64,000 bases of DNA, from positions 1 to 64,000 of the forward strand of contig JACQAM010000019.1 of assembly GCA_016194975.1 (NCBI GenBank), read 5' to 3'. The notes below the pieces were generated by a model that saw nothing but the letters and a program-made list of their open reading frames with translations, was not told where the DNA came from and ran no database searches. The position numbers and the translations under genes were made by a program. Shown piece after piece: positions 8,152 to 16,222 of this stretch (position 1 is its first letter; every line of letters begins with the position of its first letter). The stretch is from Bacteroidota bacterium. Its GTDB lineage: Bacteria; Bacteroidota; Bacteroidia; Palsa-965.

Positions 8152-8562
8152 TCAGTTTGAGAATAATTGGTCGGGACTGATTGCTTTAATTTGACTCTTT
8201 TTGTAGTCTCTGAGATTTCTGGTAATTATGAATTTTATTTTGTCAACTGTCAATGCACTGTGGTGTTGAACAGCGTCCTCAAAGTCATTGAAGTCTGAGT
8301 TCAGTGCGTGGCGCAGGATTTTTTCTGTTACGGGTATGACTTGTAAGTAGTCAAGTAAGTCAGTTAGGAGCGACCTTGCTTTATTGTCGTCAACATTTTT
8401 GCAAAGAATATAGTATGCTGTAGTCACTGAATTGCTTGACGTGTAAAGTCTAAACTGGCCATTATGTGTCCCCACGAAGATTTGAGCGGCAAACTTTGAG
8501 AACGGCTTTCTGTCACCCAGGAAGTCCAGAATAATATCGGTGTCAAGAAAAATATCTGTCAT
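8152..8562 (-). CDS. PIN-domain ribonuclease toxin (VapC-like)
   Basis: 136 aa. The start MTDIFLDTDIILDFLGDRKP carries the first conserved PIN aspartates, and NDFEDAVQHHSAL supplies the second acidic cluster (E/D before a helix). The C-terminal region with FIITRNLRDY gives the conserved N/R-D pair. PIN toxins cleave tRNA or rRNA. Its start overlaps the stop of the upstream antitoxin gene by four bases (ATGA), the usual TA arrangement, so translation is probably coupled. Base composition is more AT-rich than the flanking genes, which suggests acquisition. Confidence 0.8.
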   Translation of the reverse strand: MTDIFLDTDIILDFLGDRKPFSKFAAQIFVGTHNGQFRLYTSSNSVTTAYYILCKNVDDNKARSLLTDLLDYLQVIPVTEKILRHALNSDFNDFEDAVQHHSALTVDKIKFIITRNLRDYKKSQIKAISPDQLFSN

Positions 8563-8813
8563 TTTTTGTCTTTTGAGGAAAGAATTTTTCTGATTTCTTT
8601 TTTGTGGTTAAGTCCTCTCGGAATATGTGCAGATCCGAAAAGGCACCTGAGTTTTGGAGGCAATTGAGATGAATCGGATTCCTTGTCCGATTGCACTAAG
8701 GTCTCCAGATAAGATTCAATAAGGTCTGAAAGACTTCGCCCAGTCTTGCTGGCATAGTCCTTTGCTCTTTGAATAACAGCCTTTTCAATAGATAATGTCA
8801 ATTTGGAGGTCAT
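8559..8813 (-). CDS. Antitoxin of the PIN toxin pair (ribbon-helix-helix, DUF6364-like)
   Basis: 84 aa. The N-terminus MTSKLTLSIEKAVIQRAKDY with TGRSLSDLIESYLETL is the strand-helix-helix pattern of ribbon-helix-helix antitoxins of the DUF6364 type. The C-terminal half (residues 45-84, rich in K and S) would wrap the PIN toxin. The start codon lies inside a perfect inverted-repeat operator, which fits autorepression by this protein. Confidence 0.75.
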   Translation of the reverse strand: MTSKLTLSIEKAVIQRAKDYASKTGRSLSDLIESYLETLVQSDKESDSSQLPPKLRCLFGSAHIPRGLNHKKEIRKILSSKDKK

Positions 8814-8844
8814 GTACGTATGATTTTTTCAAAGATACGTACAT
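8812..8844 (-). promoter_or_regulatory. Operator and promoter of the PIN/antitoxin operon
   Basis: ATGTACGTAT (8812-8821) and its exact reverse complement ATACGTACAT (8835-8844) flank a 13-base spacer. Read on the minus strand, TATCTTTG (8837 to 8830) is a perfect TAnnTTTG -7 element inside this structure, and the antitoxin start codon at 8813 sits in the near arm. Binding of the RHH antitoxin would block both RNA polymerase and the start codon. Confidence 0.75.
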
Positions 8845-8919
8845 TTATTTGAAACTCGAAACACGGCTTGCAGGTAACGATTGGCAGTCTCGAACTAAAC
8901 TAAGCCGCGAAGAAATTTC

Positions 8920-9426
8920 TCAATCGAGATACACCGCATCTTTTCCTTCGGCGAGTTCTACAGAAATATGTTCCTGCATGGTGGTGGCGAGCGAGAGCCC
9001 CACAAAATTTGTCTTCACCGGGAAACGATTATGATCGCGATCAACGAGTACAAGTGTGAGTACCGACTTCACAGGAAACTCAAGAAAAAATTTTACGCCG
9101 TACATGAGCGTGCGGCCTGAATTGGAAACATCATCGATCACCACAATTGTTTTTCCGCTGAGATCGGAAATACTTCCGCCTTTGATGGTTGGTTTTGAAA
9201 GCGGGTTCTCTTTGTCAATGCAGAGTTCGATGAGCGTGATCTTCATTGGAGAAATGGAAAGCAGAACTGTTTCTATTTTTTTTGCGATCACAAATCCGCT
9301 CGAAGCAATTCCTGCAATGATAATTTCTTTCTCTTCATAACATTGTTCAAACAATTGCCACGCCAGGCGATTGATGCGCTGGCCGATTTGTTTTGAATTG
9401 AGGACGAGTGTTTTTTCCCTGCTCAT
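8920..9426 (-). CDS. Phosphoribosyltransferase family protein (PyrR/Hpt-like)
   Basis: 168 aa. VVIDDVSNSGRTLMYG near residue 95 is the PRPP-binding loop of type I phosphoribosyltransferases, and GIASSGFVIAKKI provides the pyrophosphate-loop region. The spacing and VLVDRDHNRFPVKTNFVGLSLATT (the hood region that carries the base-specific residues) resemble the PyrR-type proteins of Bacteroidota. The substrate could be uracil, hypoxanthine or a regulatory ligand; the sequence alone does not decide. No pyrimidine or purine genes adjoin it, so context does not help. Confidence 0.75.
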   Translation of the reverse strand: MSREKTLVLNSKQIGQRINRLAWQLFEQCYEEKEIIIAGIASSGFVIAKKIETVLLSISPMKITLIELCIDKENPLSKPTIKGGSISDLSGKTIVVIDDVSNSGRTLMYGVKFFLEFPVKSVLTLVLVDRDHNRFPVKTNFVGLSLATTMQEHISVELAEGKDAVYLD

Positions 9427-9443
9427 AAATTTCTCCTGGTTGT

Positions 9444-9499
9444 GTCGGGTGTTACACCCGACTCCGCTTGGTCATCCTGAGCGCGAGTCGAAGGATAAC
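9444..9499. repeat. Intergenic hairpin plus TGAGC..GTCGAAGG repeat
   Basis: GTCGGGTG-TTA-CACCCGAC (9444-9462) is a perfect 8-bp stem with a three-base loop. Directly after it, TCATCCTGAGCGCGAGTCGA (from 9472) belongs to a widespread interspersed motif of the form CCTGAGC-x-GTCGAAGG. A divergent relative occurs at about 20369-20386. Neither has a T-run on the relevant strand, so they are repeats rather than clear terminators. Confidence 0.5.
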
Positions 9500-9517
9500 C
9501 CGACGCTACTTCGTTTT

Positions 9518-12500
9518 TTATTTTATCAGTGAAACGTGGCCGATGAATTTATGTTTCTTGTCAAACACATCAATCACACTTGCTTTCCAGACGTACACAT
9601 CTTGCTGGCAGATCTTTCCGCTTTTTCCCTGCACAGTTCCATCCCACGGATGATTGATATCGTCGGTATAGTAAATAAGATTTCCCCACCGATCGAAGAT
9701 CCACATCTCGTATTTTTTTATTCCCTCACCCACGCCGGTGAATACGTCATTGATACCATCACCGTTCGGTGTAAATGCATTCGGGAAATAAATAGAATAC
9801 TCCGGATCGATGCAAACCTGCAGCGTATCGGAATCCGGACAGTTATTCGCATTATTAGCAATGAGAATAACATCATAACATCCGGGCTGCTCATTCGGAA
9901 ACTGATAAACAGGATTCTCCACGAATGAACTGTCGAGATTTCCGAAATACCACGTCCATGAATTTGGATTTCCGGTGGAGAGATCGGTGAACGTGATATT
10001 CGTTTCAAAAATATTTGTCGGTTGTGGCGATGCAGAAAAATCTGCATTCACATTCTGGCTCACACAAACATAATTTGGCATCGTTAAAGTTCCCACGCAG
10101 TTGTTTGCATCCGTAACCGTAAGCGTCACATTGTAACATCCCGGAAGATTGTAAAGTGCATTCACATTCGGCCCGCAATTGGTAGAAGTAATTGTATTGC
10201 CGAAATCCCAGAGACAACTTGTGCTGCCTGCTGTATTGTTGGTGAACGTAACTGCGAGCGGAGCACAGCCGGTGAGCGGAGTTCCGGAGAATGTAACAAC
10301 AGGAGGAGGACTCACACTCACTGTTACAAAAGCAGAATCATTCGGAGTAGTGCATCCATCAGAAAGTATCACCGTGTAAGTTGTATTCACTGCAGGTGAA
10401 ACAGAAGCAGTAGAAGTATTTCCGGCAGTTCCCGCTGGCAACCAGGTGTAGGTGTAAGGCCCGCCATTTCCACCGGTACCAACTGCAGTGAGTGTAGAAT
10501 TTCCTCCTGTGCAAATTGAAGTTGGATTCGCAGTGAGTGTTACGTTGAGTGGAGGATGAACAGTTACTGTTACGTTTACGATTGGCCCCGGACATCCGTT
10601 ACCATCGCTCACTTGCACAGTATAAACTGTTGTTACCACCGGAGAAACTGTTACGCTCGCAGTGGTGCCCGTGCCCGCAGGTGTCCACGTGTAGGTGTAA
10701 CCCGCGCCTGTGCCACCGCCTGCAACTGCAGTGAGTGTTGATGATTGCCCGATGCAAATTACAGATGGATTTGCAGATGCAGTTGTTGTTACTGCAGGTG
10801 GTGATGTAACAACAATTGTTTGCGATCCTGAACAGTTACTTGCATCGGCATAATTCACAGTGTAAGTTCCTGCGCAAAGATTCGTTGCTGTTTGTGTAGT
10901 TTGATTTGCTGCATTCGCTCCCCACTGAAAAGTGTAAGGGCCAGTTCCGCCGCTTACGGTGCACGTTGCAGTTCCATCACACGCGCCTGCGCAAGATTCA
11001 TTTGTATTCGTAACTGTAGCGGTAAGATTTCCGGGAGAACCTTGAACAGTAATGGAAATATTTGCAAGGCAACCATTCGCATCAGTAACAAGAACGTTGT
11101 AAGTTCCCTGCGCAAGATTATTCATCGTATTCGATCCTGCAACGTTGTTCGCAGTTTGAATCACATTGTTCAATGCATCGGTCCACACAAAATCATAAGG
11201 GCCAACTCCTCCTTGCGGAGTTACTGTTGCAGAACCATTCGACTGGCTGCAACTTGCGTTGGTTGAACTCACGAGCAATTGCAATTGTGTTGGCTGTGTG
11301 ATGTTCACTGTTCCTGTTGTAACACAATTATTATTTACATCGGTAACAGTAACGGTATAAGTTCCTGCAGTAAGATTATTCACCGAGTTCGCACCTGCTT
11401 GTCCATTTGCAGTTTGAATAACAGTGTTGGAAGAATTCACCCAGCTGAAATTAAATGGGCCGGTTCCAACAGGAGTTGCAGTTGCAGAACCGTTGTTGCC
11501 ACCGAAGCAGAGAATATTTGTTTGAGTCATTTGCGGTGGCGCACAACAATTCAATGTTGCGTTGAATTGATAAACAGGATCATTCGAACATGCGACGTTG
11601 GTCCAGTTTCCTGTTTCACCATCGCCATACGTATCGATGTTCACACTGAGATCGGCTCCTGTTGCAGCAGGCGGACAGTTTTGCGCAGTGATCGTCCAGC
11701 AAAAAGTCCAGTTCACATTTCCCTGGCAATCGTCGCCGAAATTATTCGAAGGATTTCCATCAGGACCACCTTGCACAATATCACCATCGAAGAAAAATCC
11801 ATTTTCATTTCCATTCGGTGTTGGAATATTATTGAACCATTGCCACACTCCGGGTCCGCCATCGCAGGTTGCAGCGCCGGTAAGATTAGTAAGCGTTGCC
11901 ATGTTCCAACCATTTCCGAACAGCGGAACAACACCGTGCAGCCAATTTGTATTCTGCTGATCCCATTGCGTGATCGTGTAACAGAAAGTTACTGTTGTTC
12001 CACCCTGGTAAGTTCCATTTACAGGAAGAGGATTCACAGTGAGATTTGAAGAGAGCAAACAATCAGCGCAACTATTCTGATTCTGTAAAGTCATATTGAA
12101 ATTTCCCTGATCGCCGGGACTTCCTCCACTTACTTGTATGTAATACGTTTGACCGATCACCATCTGATCGATCGTGCAACTCAACGTATTTCCGGAACCA
12201 ATGCAACATCCGCGCCCGATGAGCCCGCCGCAACTTCCCTGGTAAACTGCAATGTTCGGATTGGAAATTCCGCCGGTGATATTAATGTTCACAGCGTTTC
12301 CGTTATTTACAAATGAATACCAAACATCTGTAGCAGGATTCGCCATCGGTGTTGTATTCGTGGGTTGACAATTGATGAGCGTTACGTAAGGAGTTTCCGT
12401 TTGCGAACCGATGTTCGTGAGATTGTTGAAAGTGGAAACGGTACCGAGTCCGCTTGGGCATGCGGCAGGAGCGCCGAGTGTGCCTAGCGATTGCGCGCCG

Positions 12501-12589
12501 AAACAATCGTCATTCGAAAGTTGCGCGAAAGTTTTTTCTGTAAAACCGGTTAGGCCGGCAACGAGAAGAAGGAGGTAGATCTTTTTCAT
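9518..12589 (-). CDS. Large secreted SprB/PKD-repeat protein with T9SS type B sorting domain
   Basis: 1023 aa, signal peptide at 1-22. Residues 25-170 have the pattern of a bacterial pre-peptidase-like domain (DVWYSFVNNG, YYIQVSGG). A mid region contains several SprB-type repeats of about 80 residues, each with CFGGNNGSATATPVGG-like starts and a TYTVTVTDxNxC strand. Ig/PKD-like domains follow (CAPLAVTFTNNT, WDFGN). The last 90 residues hold FPNAFTPNGDGIND, IFDRWGNLIYY and PWDG, the type B gliding-motility C-terminal domain. Likely a surface adhesin or gliding-associated filament, exported by the T9SS. It starts 5 bases after the stop of a small secreted protein, so the two are co-transcribed. 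Confidence 0.85.
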   Translation of the reverse strand: MKKIYLLLLVAGLTGFTEKTFAQLSNDDCFGAQSLGTLGAPAACPSGLGTVSTFNNLTNIGSQTETPYVTLINCQPTNTTPMANPATDVWYSFVNNGNAVNINITGGISNPNIAVYQGSCGGLIGRGCCIGSGNTLSCTIDQMVIGQTYYIQVSGGSPGDQGNFNMTLQNQNSCADCLLSSNLTVNPLPVNGTYQGGTTVTFCYTITQWDQQNTNWLHGVVPLFGNGWNMATLTNLTGAATCDGGPGVWQWFNNIPTPNGNENGFFFDGDIVQGGPDGNPSNNFGDDCQGNVNWTFCWTITAQNCPPAATGADLSVNIDTYGDGETGNWTNVACSNDPVYQFNATLNCCAPPQMTQTNILCFGGNNGSATATPVGTGPFNFSWVNSSNTVIQTANGQAGANSVNNLTAGTYTVTVTDVNNNCVTTGTVNITQPTQLQLLVSSTNASCSQSNGSATVTPQGGVGPYDFVWTDALNNVIQTANNVAGSNTMNNLAQGTYNVLVTDANGCLANISITVQGSPGNLTATVTNTNESCAGACDGTATCTVSGGTGPYTFQWGANAANQTTQTATNLCAGTYTVNYADASNCSGSQTIVVTSPPAVTTTASANPSVICIGQSSTLTAVAGGGTGAGYTYTWTPAGTGTTASVTVSPVVTTVYTVQVSDGNGCPGPIVNVTVTVHPPLNVTLTANPTSICTGGNSTLTAVGTGGNGGPYTYTWLPAGTAGNTSTASVSPAVNTTYTVILSDGCTTPNDSAFVTVSVSPPPVVTFSGTPLTGCAPLAVTFTNNTAGSTSCLWDFGNTITSTNCGPNVNALYNLPGCYNVTLTVTDANNCVGTLTMPNYVCVSQNVNADFSASPQPTNIFETNITFTDLSTGNPNSWTWYFGNLDSSFVENPVYQFPNEQPGCYDVILIANNANNCPDSDTLQVCIDPEYSIYFPNAFTPNGDGINDVFTGVGEGIKKYEMWIFDRWGNLIYYTDDINHPWDGTVQGKSGKICQQDVYVWKASVIDVFDKKHKFIGHVSLIK

Positions 12590-12594
12590 GCCGG

Positions 12595-12948
12595 TTATTT
12601 GTATTTGATTCGGGTTTGTACTTCGAGAATTGTTCCGTCGCTTGCTAATTTGAAAATAGGTTTCGTGTCAAACTCAGGATCTTTTTCACGAATGCGATCA
12701 GACTTGTAAGGAATATTCAGCGCATCCAGTTCATTCGAAGAAAGCAATTCCACATTCAATCCGCTTTCGAAATGCATCACGTAACGTTTGTCGTGATAAC
12801 GATAATGATCAAGTTCGGCTTTACTCAATGCAAGATTATAATCATCGATGTTGGAAACCGTATTTGGATTTGTAAAAACCCATGACCGGGGGTCGGTCAT
12901 CGAAAACATCGGAAGAGAGAGAAGCAGGATAACGAGAAATCGTTTCAT
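12595..12948 (-). CDS. Small secreted hypothetical protein
   Basis: 117 aa with a signal peptide (MKRFLVILLLSLPMFSM). The mature part is charged and has no cysteine or membrane segment. I do not recognise the family. It precedes the large SprB/PKD-type gene by 5 bases and may be needed with it, for instance as a partner or chaperone, but that is only suggested by position. Confidence 0.6.
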   Translation of the reverse strand: MKRFLVILLLSLPMFSMTDPRSWVFTNPNTVSNIDDYNLALSKAELDHYRYHDKRYVMHFESGLNVELLSSNELDALNIPYKSDRIREKDPEFDTKPIFKLASDGTILEVQTRIKYK

Positions 12949-13056
12949 GTTCAGTGGTTTAGGTAGGTAAAAAGCAGCCCTAAGTTAAGAAAATTGAGTG
13001 ATTTTCCAAATGAGAAGTTGTGGTTGCCAGTGTTTGTTTGAAAAATTCTTTGCACC

Positions 13057-13105
13057 CCGCCTGCCAATGCGCGAAGTTGAATCGCGTAAGAATAAACAGG
13101 CAGGC
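13057..13105. repeat. Inverted repeat GCCTGCC...GGCAGGC
   Basis: GCCTGCC (13059-13065) and GGCAGGC (13099-13105) can pair around a 33-base loop. The loop contains GCGCGAAGTTGAAT, also present at the break of the truncated gene at 5617-5630. The preceding CCCCGCCTGCCA is shared with the hairpins inside the tandem repeat at 47591-47880, so this is another member of the interspersed set. It follows the small secreted gene's promoter region and precedes the next gene's stop. Confidence 0.45.
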
Positions 13106-13121
13106 CACCGGTGTATCAGAA

Positions 13122-13871
13122 TCAATTCGTGAACACCAGCCAATTACTTTGCCTTGAAGTGCGGAGTAATGAGGTTCCGAGAATTTTTATTTCACCGTTT
13201 TTTTTATCGCGATACCAACCTTCATCCCAGTCGCCCATATCGGTGTAAATGGCATCACACACTTTCATCACCATAAGATCGTGCGCGAATTCTTCGAGTG
13301 TGAGCGCTTTGTCTGATTCCACCATCGCGATTTTTCCGTTCTGAAAAATAACGATTGCTCTGCGTTGAAATAAACTCTGATCGCGATGGAAAGGAAGGGG
13401 AAGAGAATCTCTGACCAATTGAATTTGCTGAAAAAAAGAATTTTTTCCTTCAATCAGTTGCGCGACGAGTGAATCGGTGATCGCTTTTCCATCGTTGGTT
13501 CCCATGATCGAAACTTTTTCATTGCTAATGAGAAGCGCGCCGCCAAGATTATGATTTATTTTATTGCCGTTGTGAATTTTTCCATTGGCAATAAAAAGTC
13601 CATCGATGCTGTCGTCTTCAAGCCGTGTGAATGCTGCGGGAATACAAAGTTTCACAGCCGTATCCTTTTTTGTAGGGCGATGATCGCGCAATTCTATTTT
13701 CAAATTCCCTTTGAAAAAAAGAGAATAGCAGGAATGATCGCCGCAGAATTTTTCAGGAAAAAAATCACGCGTGGTGTCTGCTGAATTTTTCGCGGTTTGT
13801 TTCCCCGGATTTTCTCCACAGGAAACGAACCACAACAGAAAAATTAAAAAACTAATTGGAACGGCCCGCAT
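13122..13871 (-). CDS. Lipoprotein with phosphodiester-glycosidase-like domain
   Basis: 249 aa. The lipobox LWFVSC-G near residue 20 marks a lipoprotein. The body has features of the NAGPA/phosphodiester glycosidase fold: GLFIANGKIHN, the R-x-AIVIFQNGKIAMVES strand pair, LEEFAHDLM helix, an aspartate-glycine turn (TDMGDWDEGW) and a final SNWLVF strand. Such enzymes release GlcNAc from phosphodiesters or act on exopolysaccharide. Assignment is by pattern and only moderate. Its first 20 bases overlap the end of the upstream glycosyltransferase gene, so it belongs to the envelope operon that comes down from 18.3 kb. Confidence 0.55.
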   Translation of the reverse strand: MRAVPISFLIFLLWFVSCGENPGKQTAKNSADTTRDFFPEKFCGDHSCYSLFFKGNLKIELRDHRPTKKDTAVKLCIPAAFTRLEDDSIDGLFIANGKIHNGNKINHNLGGALLISNEKVSIMGTNDGKAITDSLVAQLIEGKNSFFQQIQLVRDSLPLPFHRDQSLFQRRAIVIFQNGKIAMVESDKALTLEEFAHDLMVMKVCDAIYTDMGDWDEGWYRDKKNGEIKILGTSLLRTSRQSNWLVFTN

Positions 13872-15030
13872 CTGAAATTACTTTCCCGAGCAAGTTACAG
13901 CATTGTTCCCAATTGAATTTTTCATGAACGAGCTGGTAGCCATTCTCAGCAAGCCGTTCTCCTTTTTCCGGGTGATCGAGCAGCAGGCAGATCGCGTTCA
14001 CAAATTGTTCCGGCGAATCGGCAACGAGTATCTGCCGGTCGGGAACTGCTCCTACCGCGTTGTTGGAAAGCGTAGTGGTGATGCAGGGAATTTTCATGGC
14101 CATCGCTTCCAGAATTTTATTCTGCATCCCGATGCTCGACAACATGGGAGCGACAAGAATTTTTGATCTTGAAAAATTTTCACGCACATCTTCCACCCAG
14201 CCGGTGACGATCACTTTTTCTGAACGCAATGCGAGTACTTCATTCGAAGGTGAAGCGCCGGAAATAATGAGGCGCGCATCGGGTTTGCTTTTCCACAAAA
14301 GTGGAAGAATATTTTTTACAATGTAAATTACGCTTTCCACATTCGGCGGGTAATTCATATTACCATTGAAAATAAGTTCGAATTCTTTTTTAGCAGCAAC
14401 GGGTTTGAAATAATCGGTATCCACTCCGTTAGGGATCACAGCCACTTTGTTTTTTTCTGTCACCGGCAATAATTCACGATCCTGTTGCGAAATGATGCAA
14501 TGTCCTTTGAAAGCGGCGAAAATATTTTTTTCATAACGCAGCAACCGTTTCCATTCCATCCGGAAAACCGGGCGCCTTACAAATCCTACTTTATCGATCC
14601 TTCTTTCTACGCCTTTCGAAAAAACATCCATGTAATCGATGGTGGCCGGAATATTGCGGTGAGCACGGATGTATTCTGCGGTACGGATGAGCTGGCAGAA
14701 GATACGGTCGGGTTTGTGTTTTAATACAACCGCATTGAATTTTCTTTTTGCTTTTCCAGAAGTGAAGTAAGCCACCTGCAGCGGTATGCCGGAGAAAAGA
14801 CCGGCGACGAGATTGAAAAACAGCCGGAACTTTGAATGATCCGTGATGTGCACCTCTTTGCAGAATTTATGGAGTTCGGTCAGCGCATCTTTGTGCAGCG
14901 GTGTATCATTCACACAACACAGGATGATTTCGTGATTCTTTGCCAGTTGTTTCAATTGATGATACACCCGGAGTTTGTCGCCTTTTTCCAGCGGCCACGG
15001 AACGCGCGATGTGAAGCAGAGGATCTTCAT
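13852..15030 (-). CDS. Group 1 glycosyltransferase, TIGR03087-like (PEP-CTERM/exopolysaccharide type)
   Basis: 392 aa. The N-terminus MKILCFTSRVPWPLEKGDKLR and the block FCQLIRTAEYIR are typical of the TIGR03087 sugar transferases. The C-terminal Rossmann half contains LIFNGNMNYPPNVESV and a nucleotide-sugar loop region PMLSSIGMQNKILEAMAMK, with the E-x7-E-like pattern of GT4 enzymes. It presumably adds a sugar to an envelope glycan. Its start overlaps the upstream GT gene by four bases (ATGA). Confidence 0.8.
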   Translation of the reverse strand: MKILCFTSRVPWPLEKGDKLRVYHQLKQLAKNHEIILCCVNDTPLHKDALTELHKFCKEVHITDHSKFRLFFNLVAGLFSGIPLQVAYFTSGKAKRKFNAVVLKHKPDRIFCQLIRTAEYIRAHRNIPATIDYMDVFSKGVERRIDKVGFVRRPVFRMEWKRLLRYEKNIFAAFKGHCIISQQDRELLPVTEKNKVAVIPNGVDTDYFKPVAAKKEFELIFNGNMNYPPNVESVIYIVKNILPLLWKSKPDARLIISGASPSNEVLALRSEKVIVTGWVEDVRENFSRSKILVAPMLSSIGMQNKILEAMAMKIPCITTTLSNNAVGAVPDRQILVADSPEQFVNAICLLLDHPEKGERLAENGYQLVHEKFNWEQCCNLLGKVISDAGRSN

Positions 15031-16220
15031 CGGAGAATTTGCGAATAGAATTCAACTAATTTACCGGTGACTGAAGCGAGTCCGAATTCTTTTTCTGCCA
15101 TGCGTGATGCATTGGCGCCGATCGTGTTCTTCATTTCCGGTTGGTTGAGCAAAGCTATGATTCCTTCTGAAAAATCACGGGCAGAATCTGCGATCACTGC
15201 ATTCACTCCATGCATCATGCCGGTTCCTTCTGCGCCAACGGGAGTGGTAACGATGGCTTTTCCGCGCATCATCGCCTCCACAATTTTTATTTTGAGCCCG
15301 CCGCCGCTGTGCAGAGGAACTACCATCACGGAATGATCTCCCATGAATTTTACGGAGTCATTCACTTCACCGTGATTAAAAATATTTTTTCCGAAAAAAC
15401 GTTTTTCATTTTTCACGAGCCCTTTGCCGGCGAAATGAAATTCTGCGCCTGGAATTTTTTCAAGCACCAAAGGCCAGCATTCGTGAATGAACCAGTCCAC
15501 GGCATGAATATTCGGTTCCCAGTCCATTGCGCCAATATGAAAAACGGAATTCTTTTTTTCTGCGTCCTTCCCGGCATGCTTATCCTTTTTCATTCCGAAC
15601 GGAATGGTACACAACTTTGTCCCGGTCATGGAAGAAAAAACTTTTTCGTCTTCAGAAGAAATCGGAACGATGCCGTCGACGAGAGAAAAAGTTTTCCGCT
15701 CGGCGGTTTCCATTTTTTTCGCGAGTGAGCGGAACCATTTTTTTTTCAGCCCGTCTTTTTCTTCCTCTGCGCGCTTGCGCCAGAGCAGGTGTTCCGCGTT
15801 ATGCGCGCGCAAAATGATTTTCGCTTCAGAATTTTTCTTTATCACAGAAATGTACGGACTCATGTAAACACTTTCCAGTTGCACGATGTCGAATTTTTCA
15901 TTGTGCAGGATATGTTTTATTTTATTTTCAACTTCCTTCGAATAAAATCTTGAAATGTTGAGTGAATCGGAAGAAAAAATATTCCGCAATGCAGCAGCAG
16001 GTTTTACAGCAGTATCGATGAATGAAAATTCAAAACCGGTTTGCTGTAAATAATCTGCCGGAATTTTTTCCTGCTGAAAAGGATGTTTTTGCGTAACGAT
16101 TGAAAAAATTTTCACCTGTATTCCGGCATCGAGCAACCCCTGCGTTATCGCGTGCATGGCAAGACATCCGCCATCAACAGCGGGCAGGGGAGGTTTATTA
16201 CAGAGTTGCAGAACACGCAT
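15027..16220 (-). CDS. Glycosyltransferase family 4 enzyme
   Basis: 397 aa. The N-terminal domain opens with MRVLQLCNKPPLPAVDGGCL, a GT-B donor-side start; LRAHNAEHLLWRKR lies mid-way. The C-terminal domain has FHIGAMDWEPNIHAVDWF, FAGKG and a GGGLKIKIVEAMMRGKAIVTT loop, the E-x7-E region binding the nucleotide sugar. Likely a retaining transferase in surface polysaccharide or O-glycan synthesis. It lies 2 bases after the LptF/G-type gene and overlaps the next GT by 4 bases, so the cluster is one transcript. Confidence 0.85.
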   Translation of the reverse strand: MRVLQLCNKPPLPAVDGGCLAMHAITQGLLDAGIQVKIFSIVTQKHPFQQEKIPADYLQQTGFEFSFIDTAVKPAAALRNIFSSDSLNISRFYSKEVENKIKHILHNEKFDIVQLESVYMSPYISVIKKNSEAKIILRAHNAEHLLWRKRAEEEKDGLKKKWFRSLAKKMETAERKTFSLVDGIVPISSEDEKVFSSMTGTKLCTIPFGMKKDKHAGKDAEKKNSVFHIGAMDWEPNIHAVDWFIHECWPLVLEKIPGAEFHFAGKGLVKNEKRFFGKNIFNHGEVNDSVKFMGDHSVMVVPLHSGGGLKIKIVEAMMRGKAIVTTPVGAEGTGMMHGVNAVIADSARDFSEGIIALLNQPEMKNTIGANASRMAEKEFGLASVTGKLVEFYSQILR

Positions 16221-16222
16221 TG

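Noticed and set aside
8091-8920. Gene-end duplicates beside the PIN/antitoxin pair, as seen for the other two cassettes
   Set aside because: Comparing both flanks with the starts and ends of the aspartyl protease and phosphoribosyltransferase genes showed no repeated stretch.
11279-12049. A 256-codon open frame antisense to the SprB/PKD-type gene
   Set aside because: Cys/Ser/Arg-rich translation without motifs, produced by the reverse of a repeat-rich coding sequence.
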